From the NCBI RefSeq assembly GCF_016807185.1, contig NZ_JAEVYN010000008.1, positions 41,492-93,685 on the forward strand: a stretch of DNA of 52,194 nucleotides. The letters are read 5' to 3'. A program made the position numbers and the translations under genes. Source of the stretch: Leptolyngbya sp. Cla-17 (GTDB lineage: Bacteria; Cyanobacteriota; Cyanobacteriia; Leptolyngbyales; Leptolyngbyaceae). The notes below the pieces were generated by a model, which ran no database searches, had not been told where the DNA came from, and saw only the letters and a program-made list of their open reading frames with translations. This document shows positions 33,758 to 41,682 of the stretch, piece after piece; position 1 is the stretch's first letter; each line of letters begins with the position of its first letter.

Positions 33758-34003
33758 TACTTGGGTGGGATACAGTCGGAAGTACACCAAAATAAATAAC
33801 AGCTTGTCCGCACTGCTCGATAACTCGGCGTGTCGTCCTCCCCCATAGCGACGGGCACGAGGTCTGTTGATGTATTCCCGTTCGATGTATTCTTGCCATG
33901 CTACTTCAAAGCTTTCCAGCAATTGCTCAAATTCCGCTGACTTGAGTCCTGTGAGACTTTGTAACACGTAGGGCTTAGCGTGAACTTTGCTATAGCTCAA
34001 CAT

Positions 34004-34381
34004 CGCTTACTCCGTTCGACTTGCATTATCTTTTTCTCGTCCTATTCTATTTCCGATTAAGTCTAATAGAGAAGTCTGAACCTTTAGTTTTGGTGTATCT
34101 ACTTGCTTTTGGATGCCCAACAAAATCGTCTGTAGTTGGTTAGTGAATTATTTTTATTCTCAACTTCAGATTTATTCAGTTACCTATTTCAGGCTTGCTT
34201 GATTTTTACATTTGTCTCGCAGTTGTTTTTTCTGTTGATTTCTCCATTGTTTATTTGATGTTTAACTGGTTTCATTTGTCAGGCAAGTGAGTGACTAAAT
34301 TGCCAACCGTTTGACTAACGGTGATTGCTTCTGTCTCAATGCAGCAACATACTTCTCCTCATCATAGGGAGTGTTGTCCTG
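34004..34381. other. AT-rich gap between the IS5-type and IS110 elements
   Basis: About 380 bases, clearly AT-richer than the flanks, with no gene. It should contain the outer end of the IS5-type element and one end of the IS110 element, but neither boundary could be fixed. Confidence 0.4.
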
Positions 34382-35548
34382 TCAACAGCGCCACAAAATT
34401 CTGCCCCACTTGTAAGCCAGCGATCGAATCGCTTTTTGATGACTTTTGCCCGCTTGTTTTTGCTGTTCATAGAACGCCTGTGACCAAGCCGAAAACCGTC
34501 TTGCCTGGTTGACCCATTCCACAAACGTCTGCCTCAAGAAAATCGGACAAGACCAGCGCCAGTGAACCCATCTTTTCTTCCCACTTTCCTCCTTAACCGG
34601 AGCAATCCCCACATAACTCATGAAGGCTTGTGCAGAAGTGAAACGGGAACGATCTTCTCCAAACGCCACGAGTAATCGGGGTGCTAAATGGGGACCTGCT
34701 CCTGGCAACTCGGCAAATAAGGGCGCATCCGGGAGTGCCTCAAACAAGTGGGCAATGGTGTCATTAAAGCGGGTTAGTTGTTGGATGATGACCTTCAAAA
34801 GAGCAACCAGTGCCAGTGTCAAGGCTTGCGCGGGCATGACGATCGCCTCGTCTGGTGTCAAGGGTGGACCTGCATCTTGGATTTGTTGGATGCGACGGGT
34901 GATCGCGGTGCGCCTGACCACCGTATGAGAGCGAAAGAACAAGGTCAACTGCTGTGAGGTAGCCGCTTGAGCAGATTTGACATCCGGGAACTGTTGGAGG
35001 AAGTCACAGAACAGGCGGGTGTCCTTATCCTCAAACCAATCGAGGACTTGAGGGAAATAGGACTTGAGAGAGGCAGTGATGCGATTGGTCAATCTGACCT
35101 TCTCTTGCACTAACATCCGGCGCGACTCCACCCATTGTCTGAGGGCGCGGATTTGAGGACAGCCTGTCACCCAGCGTTCTAATTTCTCGGGATGTTTTTG
35201 CATCAGCTCCACTAAGATACGGGCATCTACGGGGTCAGACTTTGCCCGTGAGGGTTGGAACGCTTTGCGGTAGTTGGCAACGGTGCGAGGGTTGATAGGG
35301 AACAGCACCAGATTGTCGTACTGACAAAGTGCATACAGCAGGGGACCTCTTTTCTGTTCCAGTCCAACGGCAATCTGCCCTGCTCCATAAAGGGTTCGCA
35401 GTTGATTTACCCAATCTAAGAGGTCTTGAGGGCGGCTACCAATTACGCTCTCCTGCCACCTGCCAGAGGCACAATCATAGAGAGCAATGTCATGTTTGCG
35501 GTCTGCCCAGTCGATGCCGATGTAAGCCGCATAGGAGTCGGTTGTCAT
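34382..35548 (-). CDS. IS110-family DEDD transposase
   Basis: 388 residues. The N-terminal RuvC-like DEDD domain starts YIGIDWADRKHDIALYD and includes KSDPVDARILVEL. The C-terminal Transposase_20 domain has FAELPGAGPHLAPRLLVAF and FMSYVGIAPVKEESGKKRW, with the serine region typical of the family. The start at 35548 (MTTDSYAAYIG) is preferred over the in-frame start at 35602. Known for the family: the enzyme is guided by a non-coding bridge RNA from the element end. Apparently intact. Confidence 0.9.
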   Translation of the reverse strand: MTTDSYAAYIGIDWADRKHDIALYDCASGRWQESVIGSRPQDLLDWVNQLRTLYGAGQIAVGLEQKRGPLLYALCQYDNLVLFPINPRTVANYRKAFQPSRAKSDPVDARILVELMQKHPEKLERWVTGCPQIRALRQWVESRRMLVQEKVRLTNRITASLKSYFPQVLDWFEDKDTRLFCDFLQQFPDVKSAQAATSQQLTLFFRSHTVVRRTAITRRIQQIQDAGPPLTPDEAIVMPAQALTLALVALLKVIIQQLTRFNDTIAHLFEALPDAPLFAELPGAGPHLAPRLLVAFGEDRSRFTSAQAFMSYVGIAPVKEESGKKRWVHWRWSCPIFLRQTFVEWVNQARRFSAWSQAFYEQQKQAGKSHQKAIRSLAYKWGRILWRC

Positions 35549-35900
35549 GTTAGATAAATGCCTTGATATGAATTCAACGCAGAGCACCTGCCGTCTGCAC
35601 ACGCGAAAAGATTATGGAAAAGGTTGAAGCCTTGTTCCCTGAGAATTCGTTAAAGTGGGTTAGAACAAAGGTGAGAGGCGAGGCGATATGTTAGTAGTCA
35701 TTGAATGACATTCGCTGCATGGTCGTCCTCTTACCCTGGTAGGTGCTCCCGCTTTTTTACTCTATGCCCTTCTGAAGTCAGTTCGAGATGAAGAACGAGG
35801 AGCGAACGATATGTTAGTAGACATGCGTGCTGTCATCCAATGCATGGTCGTCTCCTTTGCCTCTCTTCTGCTCGTCTCCCCATAAAGGCGCTGCACCGGA
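35549..35900. other. Non-coding region upstream of IS110 gene, with a duplicated segment
   Basis: No gene. A segment with CGATATGTTAGTAG and TGCATGGTCGTC occurs twice (35683-35730 and 35806-35855) with different sequence between these two anchors. This is where IS110-group elements place the bridge RNA, so an RNA or its loops might be encoded here, but no structure was computed. The rest to 36151 is featureless. Confidence 0.4.
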
Positions 35901-36151
35901 ACGTATTAAGGTTATGGGTGAGAGGCAAAGGTTGCCTGCGTCCGGTGAGCTTTGCCGTTAGCCAGCTTTCGCAATAGGGTTATCGAGGGGTTGGGAAGCT
36001 GAAGACCCCGGTACTTCAACGGTATCGGTGAGGGGCGATCGCCCCCACAGCGAGAGGTTGCGCTCATCGAGGCGATCGCCCAAGTCTCAGGTCCCACAGC
36101 GTTAGTGTCTCAGCGATCACTCCAGTGCCATAAATATCCACTTTGCATCGG

Positions 36152-36511
36152 CTAGAGCGCACTCTTCCAGGCGACTAAAGGAATGAGCGACAGCACTCCA
36201 TTCAAAGCAGCGATTGCCCAGCTACAGTACACTAACCACTTCCCGGTTGAACGAGCCATCCAGCGATAGCGAACCAACAGCCAAACGAAGACCCACTCCA
36301 ATAAACAGCCTCCGACAGCCATGAAACCAAGATAGGTTGCCGCACGATCGCTGATGTCACCGGGATAGAGGTCAGGATTGGTAATAAAGAAACTGCAAAT
36401 AGCCATCATGCCAGTGGTTAGAACCATTACAAACAGGCTCAGTAGGCTGAGGCAGAGAACCAGAATGGTTTTAACCAGGGGCGATCGCGCCGATGAAGAA
36501 TCGTGAGACAT
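36152..36511 (-). CDS. Small four-helix membrane protein
   Basis: 119 residues with about four membrane segments: TILVLCLSLLSLFVMVLTTG, a second segment around TYLGFMAVGGCLLEWVFVWL, and WLVYCSWAIAALNGVLSLIP. No family recognised. It is isolated on the minus strand between the IS110 region and the integron-type cassettes. Confidence 0.55.
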   Translation of the reverse strand: MSHDSSSARSPLVKTILVLCLSLLSLFVMVLTTGMMAICSFFITNPDLYPGDISDRAATYLGFMAVGGCLLEWVFVWLLVRYRWMARSTGKWLVYCSWAIAALNGVLSLIPLVAWKSAL

Positions 36512-36624
36512 GGTTGGCTAAAGAGCGAAGGCAGAACCTATCGCTAGCATAATGATCCGGCTGGAGGGGACTAGTAAAGTTGTTGATACTATATCAAAGA
36601 GATCGACAGCCGCTCAGCCGGAAC

Positions 36625-36631
36625 GTTGGGC
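36625..36631 (+). other. Half attC site (right core) before the first cassette
   Basis: GTTGGGC preceded by CCGCTCAGCCGGAAC looks like the right half of an integron attC site. The matching left half is not found upstream, so the preceding cassette was probably lost by deletion. Confidence 0.45.
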
Positions 36632-36706
36632 AGCCGTTGCGGTATCGCTACGTTACTGGGTGAGAGACTATATCTTAAAAGGCATGGTTAAGGGAGAACG
36701 CTGTGT

Positions 36707-37165
36707 ATGTCCGAGTTCGACTTTGAAGTAACGCTGCGCGAGATCACTAAGGAAAATTTGAGTGAAATTCTTCGCCTGAAAGTAGCCCCGCACCAAGAAC
36801 AATTCGTGGCATCCAACGCCGCGTCGATCGCTGAAGCACACTTTGAGCCAGAGGTTGCTTGGTTCCTCCGCGCTGTTTACGCTGGTGATATGCCGGTCGG
36901 TTTTTTGATGTTGGAAGACGACGTAGCTCAGGAGGAGTACTTTCTGTGGCGCTTCATGATAGATAAGCAGTACCAAGGGCGTGGGTATGGGCAGAGGGCG
37001 CTGGAGTTGCTCTTCGTGCATGTCAAGACGCGCCCTGGAGCGGATGCGGTCTATACAAGTTGTGTGCCAGCCGAAGGCAGTCCCGGCTCGTTCTACGAGA
37101 AGATGGGTTTTGTTTACACCGGAAAAGAAGAGGACGGCGATCTTGTGATGCGACGTGAATTGTGA
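36707..37165 (+). CDS. GNAT acetyltransferase in an integron cassette
   Basis: 152 residues. Acetyl-CoA loop QYQGRGYGQRALELL, preceded by the beta-strand YFLWRFMIDK and followed by SPGSFYEKMGFVYTGKEEDG. The opening LREITKENLSEILRLKVAPH resembles the polyamine-acetylating (BltD/SpeG-like) branch, but the substrate is not proven. The gene is followed 28 bases later by a complete attC site, so it is a captured cassette. AAGGGAGAACG gives a plausible ribosome site. No integron integrase lies on the plasmid. Confidence 0.85.
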   Translation: MSEFDFEVTLREITKENLSEILRLKVAPHQEQFVASNAASIAEAHFEPEVAWFLRAVYAGDMPVGFLMLEDDVAQEEYFLWRFMIDKQYQGRGYGQRALELLFVHVKTRPGADAVYTSCVPAEGSPGSFYEKMGFVYTGKEEDGDLVMRREL

Positions 37166-37192
37166 TCTAGAAATGGTAAGTGGGTAGCGATC

Positions 37193-37282
37193 CGCCCAAC
37201 AATTCAAATGCAGCGGACAGAACGAACTGCTTTCTGCTTCGTTTCAAGGATCTCTATCGCCGCTGATTTGAGTCGTTAGGGC
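37193..37282 (+). other. Integron attC recombination site
   Basis: Left core GCCCAAC (37194-37200) and right core GTTAGGGC (37275-37282). The inner arms pair: TTCAAATGCAGCGG (37203-37216) with CCGCTGATTTGAG (37260-37272). The left arm has one unpaired G, the extrahelical base typical of attC. Total about 90 bp. Confidence 0.85.
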
Positions 37283-37297
37283 GTCACATTCGAGACG

Positions 37298-37774
37298 ATG
37301 GAATACTTGATTCGACGGGCGGAAGTAGCGGATGCACCAGGCGCGTGTGAGGCGGTGCGGCAGTCGATCGCGGAGTTGTGCATCGAGGATCATCACGGCG
37401 ATCAGGCAACGATCGCTGCCTGGCTATCGAACAAGACAATTGAGAATGTGGCGTCTTGGATCGCATCGCCAAGAAACATCGCAGCCGTTGCCCAGGCATC
37501 CATTGGCATTGTTGGCTTCGGGCTGCTAAGTCAGTCAGGCACGCTCGCCCTTTTGTACGTGTCGCCCCTGGCACGCTTCCATGGGGTCAGCAAAGGATTG
37601 ATGGCGTTCCTCGAAAGCGAGGCGAGTCGCTTGGGCATTCGTGAGATCAGGCTAGAGAGTTCAGCGACCGCTCGACACTTCTACGAGGGTCGTGGCTTCT
37701 CTCCCGTCGGTGAGCCGTCGCTCGCATTCGGCACCGTCATCTCGTATCCGATGTGGAAGGGTCTTGCGCCCTAA
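37298..37774 (+). CDS. GNAT acetyltransferase in a second integron cassette
   Basis: 158 residues: IRRAEVADAPGACEAVRQSI at the N-terminus, LALLYVSPLARFHGVSKGLM as the acetyl-CoA loop (a variant of Q/R-x-x-G-x-G/A) and ATARHFYEGRGFSPVGEPS near the end. It begins 15 bases after the attC core, as cassette genes do. Its stop lies inside GCCCTAAC (37768-37775), the left core of a second attC whose other half is missing. GC-rich compared with its neighbours, in line with capture from another genome. Substrate unknown. Confidence 0.82.
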   Translation: MEYLIRRAEVADAPGACEAVRQSIAELCIEDHHGDQATIAAWLSNKTIENVASWIASPRNIAAVAQASIGIVGFGLLSQSGTLALLYVSPLARFHGVSKGLMAFLESEASRLGIREIRLESSATARHFYEGRGFSPVGEPSLAFGTVISYPMWKGLAP

Positions 37775-37971
37775 CATCCAAATGTCATAAGTTGGTATTA
37801 TGGGGGCTGTTCCTAACGCTGCAATGCCATTTCCCCTTTTCTGGCAAGCAAGCTCCACCTATCGAAAGTTGGTAAAACAACAAGGTGTTGAAAGGAGTTA
37901 TAGTTCTGGTGTTCTCAATCTTTGTCTCATAAGCTTCTTTCAAAGCTTGCACATACCCTGGTTTACACTTC

Positions 37972-39066
37972 GTGACAGATTCTCTTTTCCCCGACATCGC
38001 CCGTTATGACATCTTCTTGAATGCCCTTAAGACACGCATTCGTACTGCTCAGACGCGGGCATCACTTGCCGTCAACCAGGAATTAATTTTGCTCTACTGG
38101 CAGATTGGTCAGGAGATTCTGCAACGACAGCAAGAGGAAGGGTGGGGTGCCAAGGTAATTGATCGTTTAGCGAAAGACTTGAAACGGGAGTTTCCTGAGA
38201 TGAAAGGTTTCTCCCGCTCTAACCTGAAATACATGCGGACTTTTGCTGAAGCCTACCCCGCAGGTGAAATTGGTCAGCAGCTTGCTGGCCAAATACCCTG
38301 GTTCCACAACTGTATGATCCTGGAGAAGGTCAAGGACCCGCAGATGCGGCTGTGGTATGTTCAAAAAACAATTGAAAATGGCTGGAGCCGGAACATTCTG
38401 GTCATGCAGATCGAAAGCGGGCTGCACCAGCGGCAGGGTGGAGCAGTCACCAATTTTGAGCGCACCCTGCCCCCATCGCAATCAGATTTAGCGCACCAAT
38501 TAATTAAAGACCCATACGCGCTGGACTTCTTGACGTTAGGCGAAGAGGCTCAAGAGCGTGACTTGGAGCGGGGGCTGGTAGAGCATATCCGTGACTTTCT
38601 GATGGAGCTTGGCACAGGCTTTGCCTTTGTGGGCAGTCAGCACCCCCTAGAAGTCAGTGGCAAAGAGTACAGAATAGACCTGCTCTTCTATCACATCCCA
38701 TTGCACCGTTATGTGGTGATTGACCTGAAGATGGGCGAATTTGAACCGCAGCACTCTGGGCAGATGAGTTTCTATGTGGCGGCGGTCGATAATCTGTTAC
38801 GCACTGAGCGGGATGACCCAACGATTGGCATCATCTTGTGCAAGTCCAAAGACCGCACCATCGTTGAATACGCGCTTCAGGGCAGCCATTTACCCATTGG
38901 AGTCTCGTCCTATCAACTCCAGTCCAAACTGCCACCAGCCCTGGAAAGCAGTCTACCTTCAGCAGAGCAACTGGAAATCGTACTCAATACAGCAGCGGCA
39001 TCAATGGAGGCAATTTTAGACGAGACATCACAGAGCGAGCCTCGTGATGAGGTACGACCCTCATGA
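37972..39066 (+). CDS. PDDEXK nuclease-domain protein (DUF1016/YhcG family)
   Basis: 364 residues. The N-terminal DUF1016 part (LAVNQELILLYWQIGQEILQ, FPEMKGFSRSNLKYMRTFAE, IPWFHNCMILEKVKD) precedes a PD-(D/E)xK nuclease domain: VGSQHPLEVSGKEYRIDLLF and HRYVVIDLKMGEF, with the catalytic Asp and D-x-K triad. Starts at GTG 37972 with no strong ribosome site. It overlaps the tyrosine recombinase by four bases (ATGA), so they are coexpressed. The family occurs with restriction and defence loci, but its role is unproven. Confidence 0.88.
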   Translation: MTDSLFPDIARYDIFLNALKTRIRTAQTRASLAVNQELILLYWQIGQEILQRQQEEGWGAKVIDRLAKDLKREFPEMKGFSRSNLKYMRTFAEAYPAGEIGQQLAGQIPWFHNCMILEKVKDPQMRLWYVQKTIENGWSRNILVMQIESGLHQRQGGAVTNFERTLPPSQSDLAHQLIKDPYALDFLTLGEEAQERDLERGLVEHIRDFLMELGTGFAFVGSQHPLEVSGKEYRIDLLFYHIPLHRYVVIDLKMGEFEPQHSGQMSFYVAAVDNLLRTERDDPTIGIILCKSKDRTIVEYALQGSHLPIGVSSYQLQSKLPPALESSLPSAEQLEIVLNTAAASMEAILDETSQSEPRDEVRPS

Positions 39067-39680
39067 AAACAACACCGAATACTCAAGATACAGTATCCAA
39101 AAAATCGCCCAACTCGCGTAAGTATGCTGACGTGCGATCGCGCGAGCATCTACTTCAGGAAGAAGTGGAGTCAATGCGCGAAGCGATTAAAAAGAACGGT
39201 GGTCGCCATGCTCATCGGAATAGCACTCTCATCCTGATAATCTATCGGCACGGGCTGCGGGTGGAAGAAACCGCTAATCTCAAGTGGGAGCAGGTTGATT
39301 TCGCATCAGGCAATATTCATGTGCGGCGGATCAAGCGGGGATCACCTTCCACGCAGCCGTTGGGTGGCAATGAGATGCGAGCACTGCGAAAGCTCCAGCG
39401 GGAATATCCAACTTCGCCCTTTGTCTTTCAGTCCAGCCGCAAGGGGCCACTGGCAAACGATACGATCGCGGGCATCGTAGAGCAAGCTGGGGCGCTGGCA
39501 GCGTTACCGTTCCCCACTCACCCGCATATGCTCCGGCATGGCACTGGTTACTATTTAGCAAACAAAGGTGTGGACACGCGGACGATCCAAGCCTATCTAG
39601 GACATCGTAATATCCAGCATACAGTTCGCTACACAGAACTAGCACCAGGGCGTTTTAAGGGCTTGTGGGATGATCAGTGA
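39063..39680 (+). CDS. Short tyrosine recombinase (FimB-like)
   Basis: 205 residues, essentially a catalytic domain only. The active-site set is complete: YRHGLRVEETANL (Arg), a Lys in HVRRIKRGS, HPHMLRHGTGYYLA (His-x-x-Arg) and YLGHRNIQHTVRYTELAPG (His, then Tyr nine residues on). The size is that of FimB/FimE-type inverting recombinases. It overlaps the PDDEXK gene by ATGA. Given the 0.44-kb inverted repeats around the segment, a DNA-inverting role is tempting but unproven. Confidence 0.88.
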   Translation: MKTTPNTQDTVSKKSPNSRKYADVRSREHLLQEEVESMREAIKKNGGRHAHRNSTLILIIYRHGLRVEETANLKWEQVDFASGNIHVRRIKRGSPSTQPLGGNEMRALRKLQREYPTSPFVFQSSRKGPLANDTIAGIVEQAGALAALPFPTHPHMLRHGTGYYLANKGVDTRTIQAYLGHRNIQHTVRYTELAPGRFKGLWDDQ

Positions 39681-39757
39681 CTATGTTGAGACAGCGTAAG
39701 CACCGCAGGCAATTAGGGAAAAAGCGGTCGATTGTGCCGTTGTCTCAATGCTGTGAC

Positions 39758-39772
39758 AAGTGCTCGATTCAG
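39758..39772. promoter_or_regulatory. Inverted repeat upstream of parA
   Basis: CTCGA-TTCAG-TCGAG lies about 70 bases before the parA start. It may be an operator or partition site; short, so only suggestive. Confidence 0.3.
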
Positions 39773-39839
39773 TCGAGAAGCCTATCAATTCGATCAGCAG
39801 TACAGTATTCTTCTGTTATTACTGTCAAATGGCAATCTA

Positions 39840-40595
39840 ATGGGACAGGTTATTGCCGTCTTCAATCAATCTGGAGGCGTTGGGAAAAGCACGTTAACCA
39901 TGAATTTGGGCTATCACTTGGTGCAACGCAAAAAGAAAGTGCTGTTGGTTGACATGGACCCACAAGCGAGCCTAACTGCTTTTATGGGGCTGGAACCCTC
40001 TGATCTGGACAAAACGATCTATGAATCTGTGATGGCATCGGAGCCTCTACCCATTCATACCGACCTTCATGGTGTCGATCTTGTGCCTGCCAACATCAAT
40101 TTAAGTGGGGCAGAGTTAGAACTGGTAGTGGCAGATATGAGAGACTATCGGCTGAAAGAAGCGTTAAGTGCTGTTGTAGACAAATACAATTTTATTTTTA
40201 TTGATTGCCCTCCTAGTCTTGGCATCTTGAGCTATATCAGTCTTGTCGCAGCAACTCATGTACTGATTCCTATTCAAACGCAGTATAAAGCTCTCAAAGG
40301 AACAGAGCTTCTTCTAAGTACGATCGCTCGTGTGCGATCGCGTGCCAACAAAACATTAAGTGTTGCAGGTGTAGTGCCTACAATGCACGAAGCTAGAACT
40401 GTCCAAGGTGTGATGTCTTTGCAGTCCATTCAGGAACAGCTAGCTAAAATTGGGACTGTCTTTCCGACCATCCCTCGCTCTGTAAGCTTTGCTGATGCGT
40501 CCCAGGAACACTTACCGTTAGCACTTTACAGCCCTAAGCATCCAGCCGTGCCTTTGTTCAATCAGATTGCTCGTAGTCTAGAAAAAATGTCATGA
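39840..40595 (+). CDS. parA: ParA-family partition ATPase
   Basis: 251 residues of the ParA/MinD/Soj ATPase fold: IAVFNQSGGVGKSTLTMNLG (P-loop), VLLVDMDPQASLT (Walker A'), and FIFIDCPPSLGILS (Walker B), with LIPIQTQYKALKGTE. In the usual deviant P-loop KGGVGKT the first Lys is Ser here (SGGVGKS), a variation I believe is not rare in cyanobacteria. The ATG at 39840 gives the normal family start (MGQVIAVFNQ). ParA moves plasmid copies apart by ATP-driven waves on the nucleoid, working with ParB encoded in the ATGA-overlapping next gene. Confidence 0.93.
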   Translation: MGQVIAVFNQSGGVGKSTLTMNLGYHLVQRKKKVLLVDMDPQASLTAFMGLEPSDLDKTIYESVMASEPLPIHTDLHGVDLVPANINLSGAELELVVADMRDYRLKEALSAVVDKYNFIFIDCPPSLGILSYISLVAATHVLIPIQTQYKALKGTELLLSTIARVRSRANKTLSVAGVVPTMHEARTVQGVMSLQSIQEQLAKIGTVFPTIPRSVSFADASQEHLPLALYSPKHPAVPLFNQIARSLEKMS

Positions 40596-41521
40596 GTGTA
40601 AGAAAGCGCACTAACCAGCCTTATCAAATCAAAGGTGTTGATGCTCTCTTTGGTGAAACAGCCCAGGCAGAAACAGAGTATCGCCATCTGGCAACGGCTG
40701 ACATGGTTCCATCAGAGCAACAGCCACGCAGGTACTTCGATCCAGAGAAATTGAACCAGCTTGTTGAGTCAATCAAACAGCATGGCATTTTAGAACCGCT
40801 ATTGGTGCGTCCTCTGAAACATGGCAAATATGAGATAGTTGCCGGAGAACGCCGTTATCGGGCGGCAACGATGCTTGGACTGACTGAAGTTCCTGTAGTC
40901 GTTCGGAATTTCAACGATCAAGAAGCTCTACAAGTTGCCCTGATCGAAAACCTACAACGGGAAGACCTGAATCCAATTGAGGAAACTGAGGGTATTTTAG
41001 AGTTGGTAGCACTTCGCTTGCAAAAGGATGTTGAGCACGTTATTACCTTGCTCACTCAAGCAGCCCATCCAGAACGCAATTCTGTGGATAACGTTATCCA
41101 CAAAGAAGAATGGCAAGTGCTCCAGAAGATTTTTGATACGGTTGGACGCTTTACCCCTGAGAGCTTCCGTACTAATCGTCTGCCTCTGTTAAATTTGCCA
41201 ACTGACATTTTGAACACTTTAAGAGAAGGGAAGATTGCTTATACCAAAGCTAGGGCAATTGCACGGGTCAAAGATGAGGCTCAACGGCATGAGTTGCTTA
41301 CAACGGCTATCCAGGAGGACTTGTCGCTGGTTCAGATAAAAGAACGTATAGTAACCAGTGCCAAAATCGATAGTGCTGAAGCACCAATTGCATCTCTTAA
41401 AACTCGCTTTGAATCAGCATACAAGCGTGTCAAGAAGTCAAAGGTTTGGGATAGCCCCAAGAAGCAGAAAGCTTTGGAGAAGCTTCTGGAAACGTTAGAA
41501 CAGCTTGTGGAACAAGATTAA
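40592..41521 (+). CDS. parB: ParB-family partition protein
   Basis: 309 residues. The N-terminal ParB/Srx-like domain has QPRRYFDPEKLNQLVESIKQ, ILEPLLVRPLKHGKYEIVAG, ERRYRAATMLG and ALIENLQREDLNPIEETEG, the standard CTP/DNA-clamp motifs. A helix-turn-helix region and a Lys-rich C-terminus (KKSKVWDSPKKQKALEKLLE) follow. ATGA overlap with parA. It should bind a parS-like centromere and load ParA. The 11-bp inverted repeat just downstream is a possible site. Confidence 0.93.
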   Translation: MSVRKRTNQPYQIKGVDALFGETAQAETEYRHLATADMVPSEQQPRRYFDPEKLNQLVESIKQHGILEPLLVRPLKHGKYEIVAGERRYRAATMLGLTEVPVVVRNFNDQEALQVALIENLQREDLNPIEETEGILELVALRLQKDVEHVITLLTQAAHPERNSVDNVIHKEEWQVLQKIFDTVGRFTPESFRTNRLPLLNLPTDILNTLREGKIAYTKARAIARVKDEAQRHELLTTAIQEDLSLVQIKERIVTSAKIDSAEAPIASLKTRFESAYKRVKKSKVWDSPKKQKALEKLLETLEQLVEQD

Positions 41522-41559
41522 TTCAGCTTTTGAAAAGCGAGCAGAGAATACTATCCAGA

Positions 41560-41640
41560 AGCAATAGAACGAAAAAAAAGAGACTGTAATCCTTACCAGA
41601 CAAAGGTTTTAGCCTTAGCGTTGTTTATTGTTCTATTGCT
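41560..41640. repeat. Separated 11-bp inverted repeat after parB
   Basis: AGCAATAGAAC (41560-41570) and GTTCTATTGCT (41630-41640) are exact reverse complements 59 bases apart. They may be paired binding sites (centromere) or the base of a large hairpin ending the parAB transcript. Confidence 0.5.
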
Positions 41641-41682
41641 AAACATACCCGAACTTGACCTATTGCAATGGATGGAACGGCC

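Larger units (their letters stand above)
32125..34003 (-). pseudogene. IS5-type (DDE_Tnp_4) transposase interrupted by IS630
   Basis: The gene runs from ATG 34003 leftwards (MLSYSKVHAKPYVLQSLTGL ... FRLYPTQV), is broken by the IS630 element at 32793-33757, and resumes at 32790 (VQGFLFGIGQTQAWEW) to the stop at 32125. Removing IS630 and one TA restores an in-frame protein of 303 residues with the DDE set: FMIDGTQRPI, WQDRGFQG and EIEHHISGIKRC. It is inactive as it stands. The terminal repeats of this host element were not identified. Confidence 0.88.

Noticed and set aside
33755..34003. 82-residue hypothetical protein
   Set aside because: It is the N-terminal piece of the IS5-type transposase cut by IS630, not a separate gene.
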